Origin: Candidatus Delongbacteria bacterium
GTDB lineage: Bacteria > CAIWAD01 > BS150m-G50
NCBI GenBank assembly: GCA_016784425.1
Contig: JADHUQ010000039.1
Location: 1 to 15,017 of the forward strand
DNA length: 15,017 nt
Direction of reading: 5' to 3'
Shown: positions 1 to 8,012 of the stretch, piece by piece
Numbering within the stretch: position 1 is the first letter of the stretch
Layout of the letters: every line of letters begins with the position of its first letter
Notes under the pieces: model-generated
The model's input: the letters and a program-made list of their open reading frames with translations, nothing else
Told to the model about the DNA's origin: nothing
The model's database searches: none
Made by a program: the position numbers and the translations under genes

Positions 1-697
1 CAACTGGACCCGCTGACAGGCCAACTGCGTCAATCACCAGCTGATAAGCCCGGGCCGCCTGCGCACCGTTGACCTGGCTGAAAGCGGTTGCGGGGAGGGT
101 ATATTCCTCTCCCGCAAAGGGATAAACGTGATACGCCCTGCCAGCGTGCACCAGCTCCCGCACCCCCAGAAAACGGTTTCCCGGTTCGTCGTTATAGTTC
201 TGCACCAGATAAAGGGGCTTGATCTCGTTGGCAATCGTACCCAGCAGTTGCTGCCAGGTACGGCTGTGATACTTTTTGCGGGTGGTGGTCACCAGGACCA
301 CGCCGATCCTCGCCGATCGAGGATCGATCCTCAGCAGCACACCTCGTAGAAACCCTGAGCCGTCTGCCAGGTTATAAATCGAGACCCGGTAATGTTCCAG
401 CAACTGTTTGAGGATGATGATGGTGCTGTTGATCAGAGGATGATGAACGGGGCATTCCGACAGATCGACTACCTCGCTGCTCCCCGGTCGGTAGATGCCG
501 AGACGTAAAGGGGCAGCAGCGACACGTAGTTTAGCGGTCAGGCGATACTCGAGCGGTTGCGGAGCCGGGATAATCGTCTCAGGTTGCAGCAGGTCGGTAA
601 ACAGCTCCGTTATCCGCTGCTGTTTCAGCTGCAGTTGCTCAGCGTACGTGTGTTCTATCAGTGCACAGGCTGTACATCGTTGACAGATTTTACCCAT
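1..697 (-). CDS. TrmA/RlmD-family RNA (uracil-5-)-methyltransferase, C-terminus cut by window start
   Basis: About 232 N-terminal residues are visible; the SAM-binding catalytic half lies beyond base 1. The family methylates C5 of a uridine in rRNA or tRNA and carries a 4Fe-4S cluster. Seen: an N-terminal CTAC followed by a Y-x2-QL-x2-K pattern, typical of the region after the cluster cysteines; a later ECPVHHP matching the family's fourth cysteine (C82); a QVNGAQAARAY stretch matching the F-x-QVN segment just before SAM motif I. There is no N-terminal TRAM domain. Oddity: the first cysteines are C5, C8, C11 (C-x2-C-x2-C) rather than the usual C-x5-C-x2-C. The ATG at 697 has only a weak upstream purine stretch (GAGA); the frame stays open upstream to a TGA at 812-814, with a GTG at 757 as an alternative start. 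It lies 153 nt downstream of glyS and is probably in the same operon. Which RNA and position it modifies cannot be told here. Confidence 0.85.
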   Translation of the reverse strand, partial: MGKICQRCTACALIEHTYAEQLQLKQQRITELFTDLLQPETIIPAPQPLEYRLTAKLRVAAAPLRLGIYRPGSSEVVDLSECPVHHPLINSTIIILKQLLEHYRVSIYNLADGSGFLRGVLLRIDPRSARIGVVLVTTTRKKYHSRTWQQLLGTIANEIKPLYLVQNYNDEPGNRFLGVRELVHAGRAYHVYPFAGEEYTLPATAFSQVNGAQAARAYQLVIDAVGLSAGPV

Positions 698-850
698 GAT
701 GAGTATAGAGGTCTCTGTGTTGTGGGATTGAGCAGTGAAACAGATCGTCTGCTCCACTTCTATGCCTGGAATCTCGGCATTAAGACCACTGCAATTTTCT
801 CGATCATCGCTTCAGGAATCGCCGATTGGAACGCTGTGTCATTCAGCGTA

Positions 851-2161
851 CTACTTCATTTTATCCAGGATGATGTGCGGTAACTCGTCGATCTTCACCC
901 GCTCCTGGGCCAGTGTATCACGATCGCGCAACGTGACACAACCGTCCTCCTTGCTATCATAATCCACTGTGATACACCAGGGTGTACCGATCTCATCCAT
1001 GCGCCGGTAACGCCGCCCGATGGCACCTGACTGGTCGTAGAACACGTTCCAGTGTGGCCGCAGTTCTGTGATAATCTGACGGGCTATTTCCGGCAGACCA
1101 TCTTTTTTCACAAGGGGAAAGACCGCTGCTTTTACCGGCGCCAGTTTCGGGTGCAGCTTCAGTACTACCCGCTTTTCGCCGTCGATCTCATCCTCAGTAT
1201 AAGCGTTGTCGAGGAACATCAACATCGACCGGTTCAGTCCGGCGGAGGTTTCAATGATATAGGGCAGGTAGCGCTCCCCTGCTATTTCGTCAAAATACTC
1301 CAGCTTCTTGTGGGAATGCTCCTGGTGCCGGACCAGGTCAAAGTCGGTACGGTTGTGGATACCCTCCAGCTCCTGCCAGCCAAAGGAGAATTCATACTCG
1401 ATATCGTACGCCGCCCTGGCGTAATGGGCTAACTCGTCCCCTTTGTGTTCATGCAATCTCAGTTTTTCATCCGGAATACCGAGCGCCAGATAAAAGTCGT
1501 AACGCTGACGGCGCCAGTACTCCATCCAGGTGCCATCCTCCCCCGGCTTGACAAAAAACTGCATCTCCATCTGTTCGAACTCACGGGTACGGAAAATGAA
1601 ATTGCCCGGTGTGATCTCGTTGCGGAACGCTTTCCCCACCTGCGCGATACCGAAGGGCACCTTCATGCGGGAGGAATTGATCACGTTCTGGTAGTTGACA
1701 TAGATACCCTGGGCTGTTTCCGGCCGCAGGAAAACAGTGGCGGCCTGTTCCTCTACCGGACCCATGAAGGTTTTGAACATCAGGTTGAAATTGCGCGGCT
1801 CGGTCAACTCTCCACCGCATTCCGGGCAAACTTCCATGGCCAGATCATCAGCGCGAAACCGGGTTTTGCACTGCTTGCAGTCAACCAGCGGATCGGTGAA
1901 GCCGTCCACATGCCCGGAGGCGCGCCAGATATCGGGATGCATCAGGATAGCGGCATCCAGCCCGACGATATTCTCATGCTGGTGTACCATCGCGTTCCAC
2001 CAGAGTCGCTGCAGGTTGTTTTTAAGCTCGATGCCGAGGGGGCCGTAATCCCAGATTGAATTCAGTCCCCCGTAAATCTCACTGGAGGGAAAGACAAAAC
2101 CGCGTCGCTTGCAGAGCGCTACTACTTTATCCAGCCCTGTTTCCATCGCTTTCTTCGCCAT
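851..2161 (-). CDS. glyS: Glycine--tRNA ligase, single-chain (alpha2) class II
   Basis: Charges tRNA-Gly with glycine in the cytoplasm. This is the homodimeric type shared by eukaryotes, archaea and many bacteria, not the two-subunit GlyQ/GlyS type. The 436 residues show an N-terminal motif around IYGGLNSIWDYGPLG (residues 29-43); a four-cysteine zinc-ribbon-like insertion (C95, C98, C112, C115); class II motif 2 around FRNEITPG with a following REFEQMEMQFF; motif 3 around GLNRSMLMFL; and a C-terminal anticodon-binding domain from about residue 340. The length is normal for bacterial members. The start is ATG with a good AAGGAA Shine-Dalgarno 6 nt upstream, located inside the 3' end of recO, so the two genes overlap by 35 nt. 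Read as part of the minus-strand housekeeping operon. Identity is very secure. Confidence 0.97.
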   Translation of the reverse strand: MAKKAMETGLDKVVALCKRRGFVFPSSEIYGGLNSIWDYGPLGIELKNNLQRLWWNAMVHQHENIVGLDAAILMHPDIWRASGHVDGFTDPLVDCKQCKTRFRADDLAMEVCPECGGELTEPRNFNLMFKTFMGPVEEQAATVFLRPETAQGIYVNYQNVINSSRMKVPFGIAQVGKAFRNEITPGNFIFRTREFEQMEMQFFVKPGEDGTWMEYWRRQRYDFYLALGIPDEKLRLHEHKGDELAHYARAAYDIEYEFSFGWQELEGIHNRTDFDLVRHQEHSHKKLEYFDEIAGERYLPYIIETSAGLNRSMLMFLDNAYTEDEIDGEKRVVLKLHPKLAPVKAAVFPLVKKDGLPEIARQIITELRPHWNVFYDQSGAIGRRYRRMDEIGTPWCITVDYDSKEDGCVTLRDRDTLAQERVKIDELPHIILDKMK

Positions 2162-2981
2162 CAGTAGTTCCTTCTTCCGATTTTCCGTTTACTTCCAGAT
2201 CAGTGTTTGTCTCACATTCCTGCGTTGGTCGAAACAACAGCTCGGCGGACTTGAGCCCCCGATAATAATCCACATGCTGCCGCAGATAAAGATCCAGCAG
2301 GCGGTACAACTCCCGTCCAGTAGTGGTGGTGATACCTCGACGATCAATCGCTTCCGGTTCCACAGTCAACAGGTACTCTGCCGCCCGTATCACATTTACC
2401 GGCACCTGAATCACCTCCCCCCGGGGAGAACAGTCGGAACAGACAACGCCGCCACTGGAGAGATCGACCGCTATCACATCTGACCGCATAACAGTTGGCG
2501 CCTGGCCGCAGTACAAACATTTTTCAGGATGAAAGGCGATTCCCAACCGGTAGAAATGATACAGAAACAGGTAGAACAGGTAATTCCAGTAATGGCGCGT
2601 GGAGCCGTCAAGCAGCTCCAGTAGGCGCAGCAGTTGCAGATAAAGCTCGCTGTCGCTGCCACCAGTCGGGTGGACCCTGTCCAGCAACTCCATCATTACC
2701 GAGGCAGTGATAAACTTGTCATAATCATTAATGATGCTGCTGAACTGTCTCAACTGGGTCGCGTCGCGCAACTGGTGCAGATCGCGGGTATCACGGTAAT
2801 AAAAGAGCACCTCTATTTCGGCAAACTTCTGCAGGACGGAAGCCAGACGCGAACCGCGCCGGCGTACACCCTTGGCCATTATCGATATCATCCCCCGCTC
2901 CCGCAGGAACAGGTGCAGTACCAGGCTGGTCTCGCTGTACTTGAAGGCCCGCAGCAGGATACCCTGTTCCCGCACCAGCAT
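2127..2981 (-). CDS. recO: DNA repair protein RecO
   Basis: RecO anneals single strands and, with RecR/RecF, loads RecA onto SSB-coated DNA during gap repair. The 284-residue product starts with the family pattern around MLVREQGILLRAFKYSE, an N-terminal OB fold (about residues 1-80) with a basic KGVRRRGSRL loop. A helical domain follows, then a C-terminal zinc site made by C155, C158, C181 and C184. The start is the ATG at 2981, sharing its A with the TGA of mgtE (TGATG), so translation is probably coupled. The frame could be read further upstream to 3191, but that stretch is the shadow of mgtE. After residue about 250 there is an acidic, Gly/Ser/Thr-rich tail not typical of RecO; its coding sequence contains the glyS ribosome-binding site and start. 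Confidence 0.95.
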   Translation of the reverse strand: MLVREQGILLRAFKYSETSLVLHLFLRERGMISIMAKGVRRRGSRLASVLQKFAEIEVLFYYRDTRDLHQLRDATQLRQFSSIINDYDKFITASVMMELLDRVHPTGGSDSELYLQLLRLLELLDGSTRHYWNYLFYLFLYHFYRLGIAFHPEKCLYCGQAPTVMRSDVIAVDLSSGGVVCSDCSPRGEVIQVPVNVIRAAEYLLTVEPEAIDRRGITTTTGRELYRLLDLYLRQHVDYYRGLKSAELLFRPTQECETNTDLEVNGKSEEGTTDGEESDGNRAG

Positions 2982-4336
2982 CAGAGCAGCAACCTGGTAG
3001 TGATAAACAGGTAGATCAACAAACCGGTGACATCGTTGGATATCGTGATGAAGGGGCCGGTAGCCAGAGCGGGATCGATGTTCAGCTTCTCCAGCACCAG
3101 TGGTGAAAGGGTCCCGACAAAGGCGGCGAAGACGATAACCACTACCAGTGAACCGGCAATAGCAAACGCTTCCAGCAGATTTCTCTGCCACAAATAGATA
3201 GCCCCAAAGAGCAAGACACTCAAGATGAGCGCGTTAATTATACTCACTTTCAACTCTACCCACAAACGCCGCGGAATCTGCCTTAACAATTCCTCCTCCA
3301 GGGCCAGGCTACGTACGACGATCGAGGAGGACTGGATACCGATGTTCCCCCCCATGGCTATCACTACCGGTACAAAGAAAGCGACATGCATCATAGTGTA
3401 GAGTGAATGCTCGAAGACGCTCATGATCCAGGCGGCGCAGATACCACCGCCGAGTCCGAAGATCAGCCAGGGTAGCCGTTGCCGGGCAATACGTGGTGAA
3501 GAAAGATCAGAAACTTCCTGCTGACCGGTTCCCGCCATGGCGGCCAGATCCTCCGCGGCCTCCTCCTGCATGACATCGAGAATATCGTCTGGTGTGATAC
3601 GTCCCAGCAGATGATCCTGATCGTCGACTACCGCTACGGTTATCAGATCATACTTCTGTGCCAGGTACGCTACTCTCTCCTGGTCGGTGTCAGGGGTTAC
3701 TTTGAGTACCTCCTTTTCAACCAGCTCCAGCAACGGTGTACTGTCATCAGCCATCACCAGATCCTGCAAAGCAATGTGCCCCACCAACCGGTAGTTGTCA
3801 TCCACCACAAATACCTGGTAGTAACGATCGGCGCAGTCACGCTGGCGCCTGATCTCGCGGATGGCGTCATCCACGGTGAGGTTGATATTGACGGCGACAA
3901 ATTCGACCGCCATGATCCCACCGGCGCTGTCTTCGTCGTACTCCAGCAGACGGTCAACCTCGTCGCGTTGCTCATCACCAAGTCGCTGCAGCAGCTCTTC
4001 CGCTGCCTCCTCGTCGACCTGGGTTAAATCCTGCACAACATCCGCCGCCTCATCCGACTCCATATCGTCCACAATCGGTGCCAGCTCCTCGGCAGTCAGG
4101 TGTCTGAGCAACAGTTCACGGTAGGGATCATCCAGCTCTACCACAACCTGGGCAGCTTTATCTTCTTCCAGTAATGCGATGAAATCAGGGAAGAGCTCTT
4201 CATCGAGGTAACTCATTAACAGGGCGATATCTGCCGGATGATACTCTGCGATGAAGTCAAGGGCACTCTGGGGCTGCCCCCGGGTGAACTCATCTATAAC
4301 CTGGTCGATCAACTCACGGCTAATATGTTCGTTCAT
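2981..4336 (-). CDS. mgtE: Magnesium transporter MgtE
   Basis: Mg2+ channel of the inner membrane that closes when cytosolic Mg2+ binds its soluble domains. The 451 residues follow the family order: an acidic MgtE N domain (about 1-130, with the YHPADIALL segment), a pair of CBS domains (about 130-260), a connecting helix, and a C-terminal five-helix membrane domain. The membrane part contains the hallmark VVIAMGGNIGIQSSS stretch and a conserved pore aspartate in SNDVTGLLIYL. Two ATGs are adjacent (4339 and 4336); I choose 4336 because GAGGAGG at 4343-4349 is then 6 nt away. The start overlaps the 3' end of rsmA by 17 nt and the stop is fused to the recO start (TGATG). There is no Mg2+ riboswitch in front, as expected for an internal operon gene. 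Confidence 0.96.
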   Translation of the reverse strand: MNEHISRELIDQVIDEFTRGQPQSALDFIAEYHPADIALLMSYLDEELFPDFIALLEEDKAAQVVVELDDPYRELLLRHLTAEELAPIVDDMESDEAADVVQDLTQVDEEAAEELLQRLGDEQRDEVDRLLEYDEDSAGGIMAVEFVAVNINLTVDDAIREIRRQRDCADRYYQVFVVDDNYRLVGHIALQDLVMADDSTPLLELVEKEVLKVTPDTDQERVAYLAQKYDLITVAVVDDQDHLLGRITPDDILDVMQEEAAEDLAAMAGTGQQEVSDLSSPRIARQRLPWLIFGLGGGICAAWIMSVFEHSLYTMMHVAFFVPVVIAMGGNIGIQSSSIVVRSLALEEELLRQIPRRLWVELKVSIINALILSVLLFGAIYLWQRNLLEAFAIAGSLVVVIVFAAFVGTLSPLVLEKLNIDPALATGPFITISNDVTGLLIYLFITTRLLL

Positions 4337-5132
4337 CATCCGCCTCCTCAAACTCGTGATACAACCGGACAAAATCGTCCAGTGACAAGGCCTCCGGTCG
4401 GAGGGTGAGATCGAACTTGATACGGGGGACCAGCTCCCGGAATTCCTCAACTGCGCGTAGTGAGTTACGCAGCGTTTTACGGCGCTGGTTGAAACTGACC
4501 CGCACGATACGACGGAACAGCTTCAGGTCGGCGAGGTCATGTAGCGGCTGCTGGTGAAAGCGGAATTGCATTACCGAACTATCCACCTTGGGTCTGGGGG
4601 TAAAGGCACTCGCCGGTACCTGCAGGATAATCTCCGGTTGTGAGTGTAACCGGCTGAACACCGACAGTACACCATAGGATTTGGTTCCCGGATCCGCCGT
4701 GATACGCTGCGCGACCTCCCGCTGCATGAGAATGGTCAGGTCCCTAATCTTTGGACCGGCAGGTGCAGCTGCCTCCTCGAAAAGTCGGAACATGATGGCA
4801 CTGGTAATGTGATACGGGATGTTACCCATCACCCGGACCTCAGCATCCTGCAGGCTGTCGAAGCGGAACTTGAGAAAATCCTGCTGAACAACCTCCAGTT
4901 GCGGCTGATCGGAATATGTATCACGCAGAACTTCACAGAGACGTTGATCCAGTTCCACGGCGATTACCCGCCGGGCACGGTCCAGCAGCCAGGAGGTAAT
5001 AGCGCCCCGGCCGGGACCAATTTCCACGAAAGTGTCCTCAGAACCTACCTGTAGCGCATCGACTATCTGCTCGACATAGTAGTTATCAGACAGGAAATTC
5101 TGACCGAGACTTTTTCGGGGTTTGACATACAC
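4320..5132 (-). CDS. rsmA: 16S rRNA (adenine(1518)-N(6)/adenine(1519)-N(6))-dimethyltransferase RsmA (KsgA)
   Basis: Dimethylates two adjacent adenines in helix 45 of 16S rRNA late in 30S assembly, using SAM. About 270 residues carry the N-terminal KSLGQNFLSD motif, SAM motif I as EIGPGRGAIT, the acidic end of the next strand (VIAVELDQ), and the catalytic GNIPYHI (N-x2-Y). A C-terminal helical domain follows with the family's SFNQRRKTLRNSL segment. The start is uncertain: no ATG is in frame. GTG at 5132 gives MYVKPRKSLGQ, the usual distance to the conserved motif; TTG at 5156 would add eight residues but has no Shine-Dalgarno. It is the first gene of the minus-strand operon, and its last codons overlap the mgtE ribosome-binding site and start. 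Identity is secure. Confidence 0.96.
   Translation of the reverse strand: MYVKPRKSLGQNFLSDNYYVEQIVDALQVGSEDTFVEIGPGRGAITSWLLDRARRVIAVELDQRLCEVLRDTYSDQPQLEVVQQDFLKFRFDSLQDAEVRVMGNIPYHITSAIMFRLFEEAAAPAGPKIRDLTILMQREVAQRITADPGTKSYGVLSVFSRLHSQPEIILQVPASAFTPRPKVDSSVMQFRFHQQPLHDLADLKLFRRIVRVSFNQRRKTLRNSLRAVEEFRELVPRIKFDLTLRPEALSLDDFVRLYHEFEEADDERTY
4343..4349 (-). promoter_or_regulatory. Shine-Dalgarno of mgtE (GAGGAGG)
   Basis: A strong ribosome-binding site inside the 3' end of rsmA. It is 3 nt from the first of two tandem ATGs and 6 nt from the second, favouring initiation at 4336. Confidence 0.75.
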
Positions 5133-5411
5133 GACAATCGCACCGGTTTCTGACAAGCAGTTGACATTATGGAGTCAGAAGTTAAACCAGTCGCTGGTCA
5201 GAGTCAATCGCCCCGCGCTTTTCCGTTCAGGGTGATCACACCGTTTCCCGGAGGGATCATCTACCTGGGAATTCAGGGGTCCATTCCGCCATTTTACTGG
5301 TTTACCCGGGGAATAATCTCGATTATAACGCGTTACCGTCCGGGGTGAGAAAAGGACAGGCACCGCTGACCACAGTGCCGTTTTTCCAGCATAAGTAGCG
5401 ACAGGCAACGG
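5133..5411. other. Divergent intergenic region between rsmA and fetA
   Basis: No gene is supported here. It should carry the start signals for both directions. A TTTACC / TATAAC pair faces fetA. On the other strand a perfect TATAAT (5322-5327) overlaps that -10 box but has no good -35 partner, and a TTGACT with only weak -10 candidates lies nearer rsmA. Long minus-strand frames crossing it have no family features. Confidence 0.5.
5301..5329 (+). promoter_or_regulatory. Candidate sigma70-type promoter for fetA
   Basis: TTTACC at 5301-5306 and TATAAC at 5324-5329 with exactly 17 nt between them (four and five of six consensus matches). The start of fetA lies about 80 nt downstream. Pattern only; no experimental support. 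Confidence 0.4.
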
Positions 5412-6011
5412 ATGACTATTTTTCAGCTGCGTGATTTCATGTATCACAATATTCTCCCCTTTCAACTGGAGCTGGCTGCAGGCCAGGTAATCTCTCTCTC
5501 GGGCCCCTCCGGATCCGGGAAAACCATGCTGCTGCGCGCCCTCTGCGATCTCGATCCACACCTGGGGGAGCTGCGACTGGAGGAGGATTTGTGTCAGGAT
5601 ACCCCACCCCACCTCTGGCGGCGACAGGTCGGCTTCCTGGCGGCCGAAACCAGCTGGTGGTTCCCGACAGTGGGAGAGCATTTTAGTAACTGTGATCTCA
5701 CGCGGCTTGCTGAACTCGGTTTTTCTGAAGCCACTCTGGGGTGGGATATTCATCGCCTGTCTGCGGGAGAGAAACAGCGGTTGGGCTTGTTGCGACTGCT
5801 CCAGAACCAGCCACGTATCCTGCTCCTGGATGAGCCAACTACGAATCTCGATAGCGTCAACCAGCAGCGGGTGGAGCAACTGCTGACCAACTGGTGTCAG
5901 CGGGAGCAGGGTGCCATAATCTGGGTGACCCACGACTGCGTTCAACGGCGCCGGATTGCGGATGTTCACTTCGATATCGTTGATAATCAGATTCAGGAGG
6001 TACGGCTCTGA
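5412..6011 (+). CDS. fetA: ABC transporter ATP-binding protein, FetA (YbbL) type
   Basis: ATPase subunit of a two-gene exporter; in E. coli FetAB is implicated in iron export and resistance to oxidative stress. The 199 residues contain Walker A GPSGSGKT (31-38), the ABC signature LSAGEKQR (116-123), Walker B ILLLDEP (136-142), the D-loop TNLD, and the H-loop histidine in VTHD (H174). Oddity: aligned to FetA relatives, the Q-loop glutamine expected near residue 78 is replaced, the segment reading VGFLAAETSWW, so coupling to the permease may differ. The protein is somewhat shorter than E. coli FetA. The stop TGA shares a base with the ATG of fetB, a typical coupled pair. Only a weak Shine-Dalgarno precedes the ATG. 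The transported substrate cannot be read from sequence. Confidence 0.88.
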   Translation: MTIFQLRDFMYHNILPFQLELAAGQVISLSGPSGSGKTMLLRALCDLDPHLGELRLEEDLCQDTPPHLWRRQVGFLAAETSWWFPTVGEHFSNCDLTRLAELGFSEATLGWDIHRLSAGEKQRLGLLRLLQNQPRILLLDEPTTNLDSVNQQRVEQLLTNWCQREQGAIIWVTHDCVQRRRIADVHFDIVDNQIQEVRL

Positions 6012-6823
6012 TGGCCGTGATAGCCCTTTCCCCAGCAGACCTGGCACTGGCCGGGATCCTGGTGCTCCTGCTGGCACTGCTGGCCTTCCGCATGCGTCTC
6101 GGTATGGGGTGGCAGATCGTGATTGCCTCCCTGCGTGCCACGGTTCAGTTACTGCTGATCGGCATGGTGCTGAAGGCGGTCTTTGCAAATGTACAGCTGG
6201 TCTGGCTTGTTCTGATCGGACTCTTCATGTTGCTGGTTGGAGCGCGGGAGGTACTGCAACGGCAACAGCGTCCTTTTCGTGGACACTGGGGTTTCACTAT
6301 TGGTGCCACCGCCATGCTGGTACCCTCCTTCACACTGACGGCGCTTTCCCTGATCGCTATGATTGGGATCGAGCCCTGGTACGAACCGCAGTATGCAATT
6401 CCCCTGCTTGGAATGCTCCTGGGTAATACAATGTCCGGTATCGCTATCGGGCTGGATCGCTTTACACAGACAGTCTGGCAGCAACGAGCTATCGTGGAAA
6501 CGCGGTTGGCCCTGGGAGCCAGGTGTGGAGAGGCTGTACTGGAAGCACGCCGCGACAGCATCCGCAGTGGTCTTATCCCGATAATAAACTCCATGTCGGT
6601 CGCCGGGCTGGTCGCGTTGCCAGGTATGATGACCGGTCAAATCCTGGCGGGAAGTCCACCACTTGAGGCGGTCAAGTACCAGTTGCTCATATTCTTCCTG
6701 ATCGCCTGCAGTACAGGCTTTGGCACCATCGCTGCTGTCTGGACCGCTTCCCGCCGCCTGTTCGATGAGCGGTCACGGTTGCGTCTCGATCGGCTGGGAT
6801 CACTGCGCAGCAACAGCCACTAA
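6011..6823 (+). CDS. fetB: ABC transporter permease, FetB (YbbM, UPF0014) type
   Basis: Membrane partner of the preceding ATPase. The 270 residues form about seven hydrophobic helices. They carry the most conserved UPF0014 features: IASLRATVQLLLIGMVL near residue 40, GNTMSGIAIGLDR near 140, an ALGAR...A.R.. segment likely forming the coupling helix, then IINSMSVAGLVALPGMMTGQ and AVKYQLLIFFLI. In E. coli the complex is linked to iron efflux; the family is annotated broadly as iron or metal export permeases, so the substrate here is inferred. The start ATG overlaps the fetA stop (TGATG). The gene ends 16 nt before the next plus-strand gene, suggesting a three-gene transcription unit. Confidence 0.92.
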   Translation: MAVIALSPADLALAGILVLLLALLAFRMRLGMGWQIVIASLRATVQLLLIGMVLKAVFANVQLVWLVLIGLFMLLVGAREVLQRQQRPFRGHWGFTIGATAMLVPSFTLTALSLIAMIGIEPWYEPQYAIPLLGMLLGNTMSGIAIGLDRFTQTVWQQRAIVETRLALGARCGEAVLEARRDSIRSGLIPIINSMSVAGLVALPGMMTGQILAGSPPLEAVKYQLLIFFLIACSTGFGTIAAVWTASRRLFDERSRLRLDRLGSLRSNSH

Positions 6824-6839
6824 CCTGCGAGGAGTGAAA

Positions 6840-8012
6840 ATGACCACTCCCCTTTTCATGTTACTGGGAGCCACCGGCGCCACCGGGCGCAGACTCGCCC
6901 CGCTGCTGTTGCAGGAAACCCAGGTGCGGTTGCTGCTGGCCGCTCGTTCAGCAAGTGCCCTTACCCAACTGACTATCCAGTTAAACACAGAGTTCCCCGG
7001 TGAGCGGGTGACCTACCGCGTCCTCGACGCTGCGGACGCCAGCGGGATGCGACAGGCATTGCAAGCGGTGCAACTCCTGCTGGTCGCCTCCGGCACGGCA
7101 CACTGCGTGGAGACAACCGCCCGCGCCGCCCTGGAAGCCGGCTGCGACTGGCTGGATATCCAATACTCCGGAAGCAAGCTGAACACACTTCAACGGTTGC
7201 GCCCTGCGATCGAACAACGACAAAGCTGCTTTATCACTGATGGCGGGTTCCACCCGGGGCTGGCGGCAGTAGTAGTCCGCGAGGCGGCTCGCCAACTGGA
7301 TGAACTGACCATCGCCCGGGTAGCCTCCCTGATCAAACTGGACTGGCAGGGGATCGCCGTCACGCTGGATACTGTGAGGGAGATGGTGCAGGAGTTTGCC
7401 GAATTCCAATCGCTGGTCTGGCGTGATGATACCTGGCATAAACTGTCGCTTACCAGCAGCAGTACCCTGCGCCGGTTTGTTTTCGCCCCTCCTTTCGGTG
7501 AGCAGCTTTGTACCCCGATGCTGCTGCAGGAGATGCTGCTATTGCCTGAACTGTTCCCCCAGCTGCGGGAGACCGGGTTTTATGTAGGGGGATTCAATCC
7601 GGTTACCGACAAAGTGGTGATACCCTTGATTTTTGGCTTGATGCGGCTGGCACCCCACCGGGGATTATCGGTCGCGGCCAGGCTGCTGCACTGGAGTCTG
7701 AGGCGGTTCGGGCGGCCCCCCTATCATACTATTCTACAGTTGGAGGCCAGCGGTCGTATTGCCGGAAAGGAGCGCCAGTTCCAGCTTTCGCTCTCACACC
7801 CGGACGGTTACCAGTTCACTGCGATCCCGGTTGTAGCCACCCTGTTGCAGTACCTGGATGACAGCGTCCGTCGACCCGGTCTCCACTTTCAGGCACAACT
7901 GGTCGATCCGGAGCGCCTGCTGCGGGACATGGCCCGGCTGGGTGTAGAGGTGACAAGCGGGTGGTCCGAGTCTGATAACGGGTCGGTTGGTCAGGGCCAC
8001 CCACAGCTGTAA
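6840..8012 (+). CDS. Saccharopine dehydrogenase-family NAD(P)-binding oxidoreductase
   Basis: The 390 residues begin with a Rossmann fold: a hydrophobic strand followed by GATGATG (residues 10-16), as in the saccharopine dehydrogenase / Lys9-like family (COG1748). A second strand ends in AARS, fitting NADP binding. A conserved-looking turn around ITDGGFHPGLAA is typical of the start of the second domain. The C-terminal half has a hydrophobic stretch (about residues 255-275) but no clear membrane anchor. The family includes lysine pathway enzymes and many uncharacterised reductases, so the substrate is unknown. The start is ATG with GGAG 7 nt upstream; a longer reading from 6720 would overlap fetB and is unlikely. 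It follows fetB by 16 nt and is probably co-transcribed. Confidence 0.85.
   Translation: MTTPLFMLLGATGATGRRLAPLLLQETQVRLLLAARSASALTQLTIQLNTEFPGERVTYRVLDAADASGMRQALQAVQLLLVASGTAHCVETTARAALEAGCDWLDIQYSGSKLNTLQRLRPAIEQRQSCFITDGGFHPGLAAVVVREAARQLDELTIARVASLIKLDWQGIAVTLDTVREMVQEFAEFQSLVWRDDTWHKLSLTSSSTLRRFVFAPPFGEQLCTPMLLQEMLLLPELFPQLRETGFYVGGFNPVTDKVVIPLIFGLMRLAPHRGLSVAARLLHWSLRRFGRPPYHTILQLEASGRIAGKERQFQLSLSHPDGYQFTAIPVVATLLQYLDDSVRRPGLHFQAQLVDPERLLRDMARLGVEVTSGWSESDNGSVGQGHPQL

Noticed and set aside
698..850. A possible T-box, riboswitch or promoter between glyS and the methyltransferase gene
   Set aside because: I find no T-box motif, no convincing hairpin plus T-run and no good promoter pair; it looks like a plain intergenic spacer or an N-terminal extension.
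1445..2059. A 204-codon plus-strand frame
   Set aside because: It is antisense to glyS within its zinc-ribbon and motif 2 region; the glyS frame is unmistakable.
2982..3191. A 70-codon upstream extension of recO
   Set aside because: It overlaps the membrane domain of mgtE and precedes the conserved RecO N-terminus; the TGATG junction gives a better start at 2981.
5175..6188. A 337-codon minus-strand frame opposite fetA and the start of fetB
   Set aside because: It lies antisense to a clear ABC ATPase with all its motifs; the translated product shows no family features, and fetA/fetB explain the region.
6720..6839. A 40-codon upstream extension of the saccharopine-dehydrogenase-like gene
   Set aside because: It overlaps the end of fetB in another frame, whereas ATG 6840 has a good GGAG site and begins right at the Rossmann strand.
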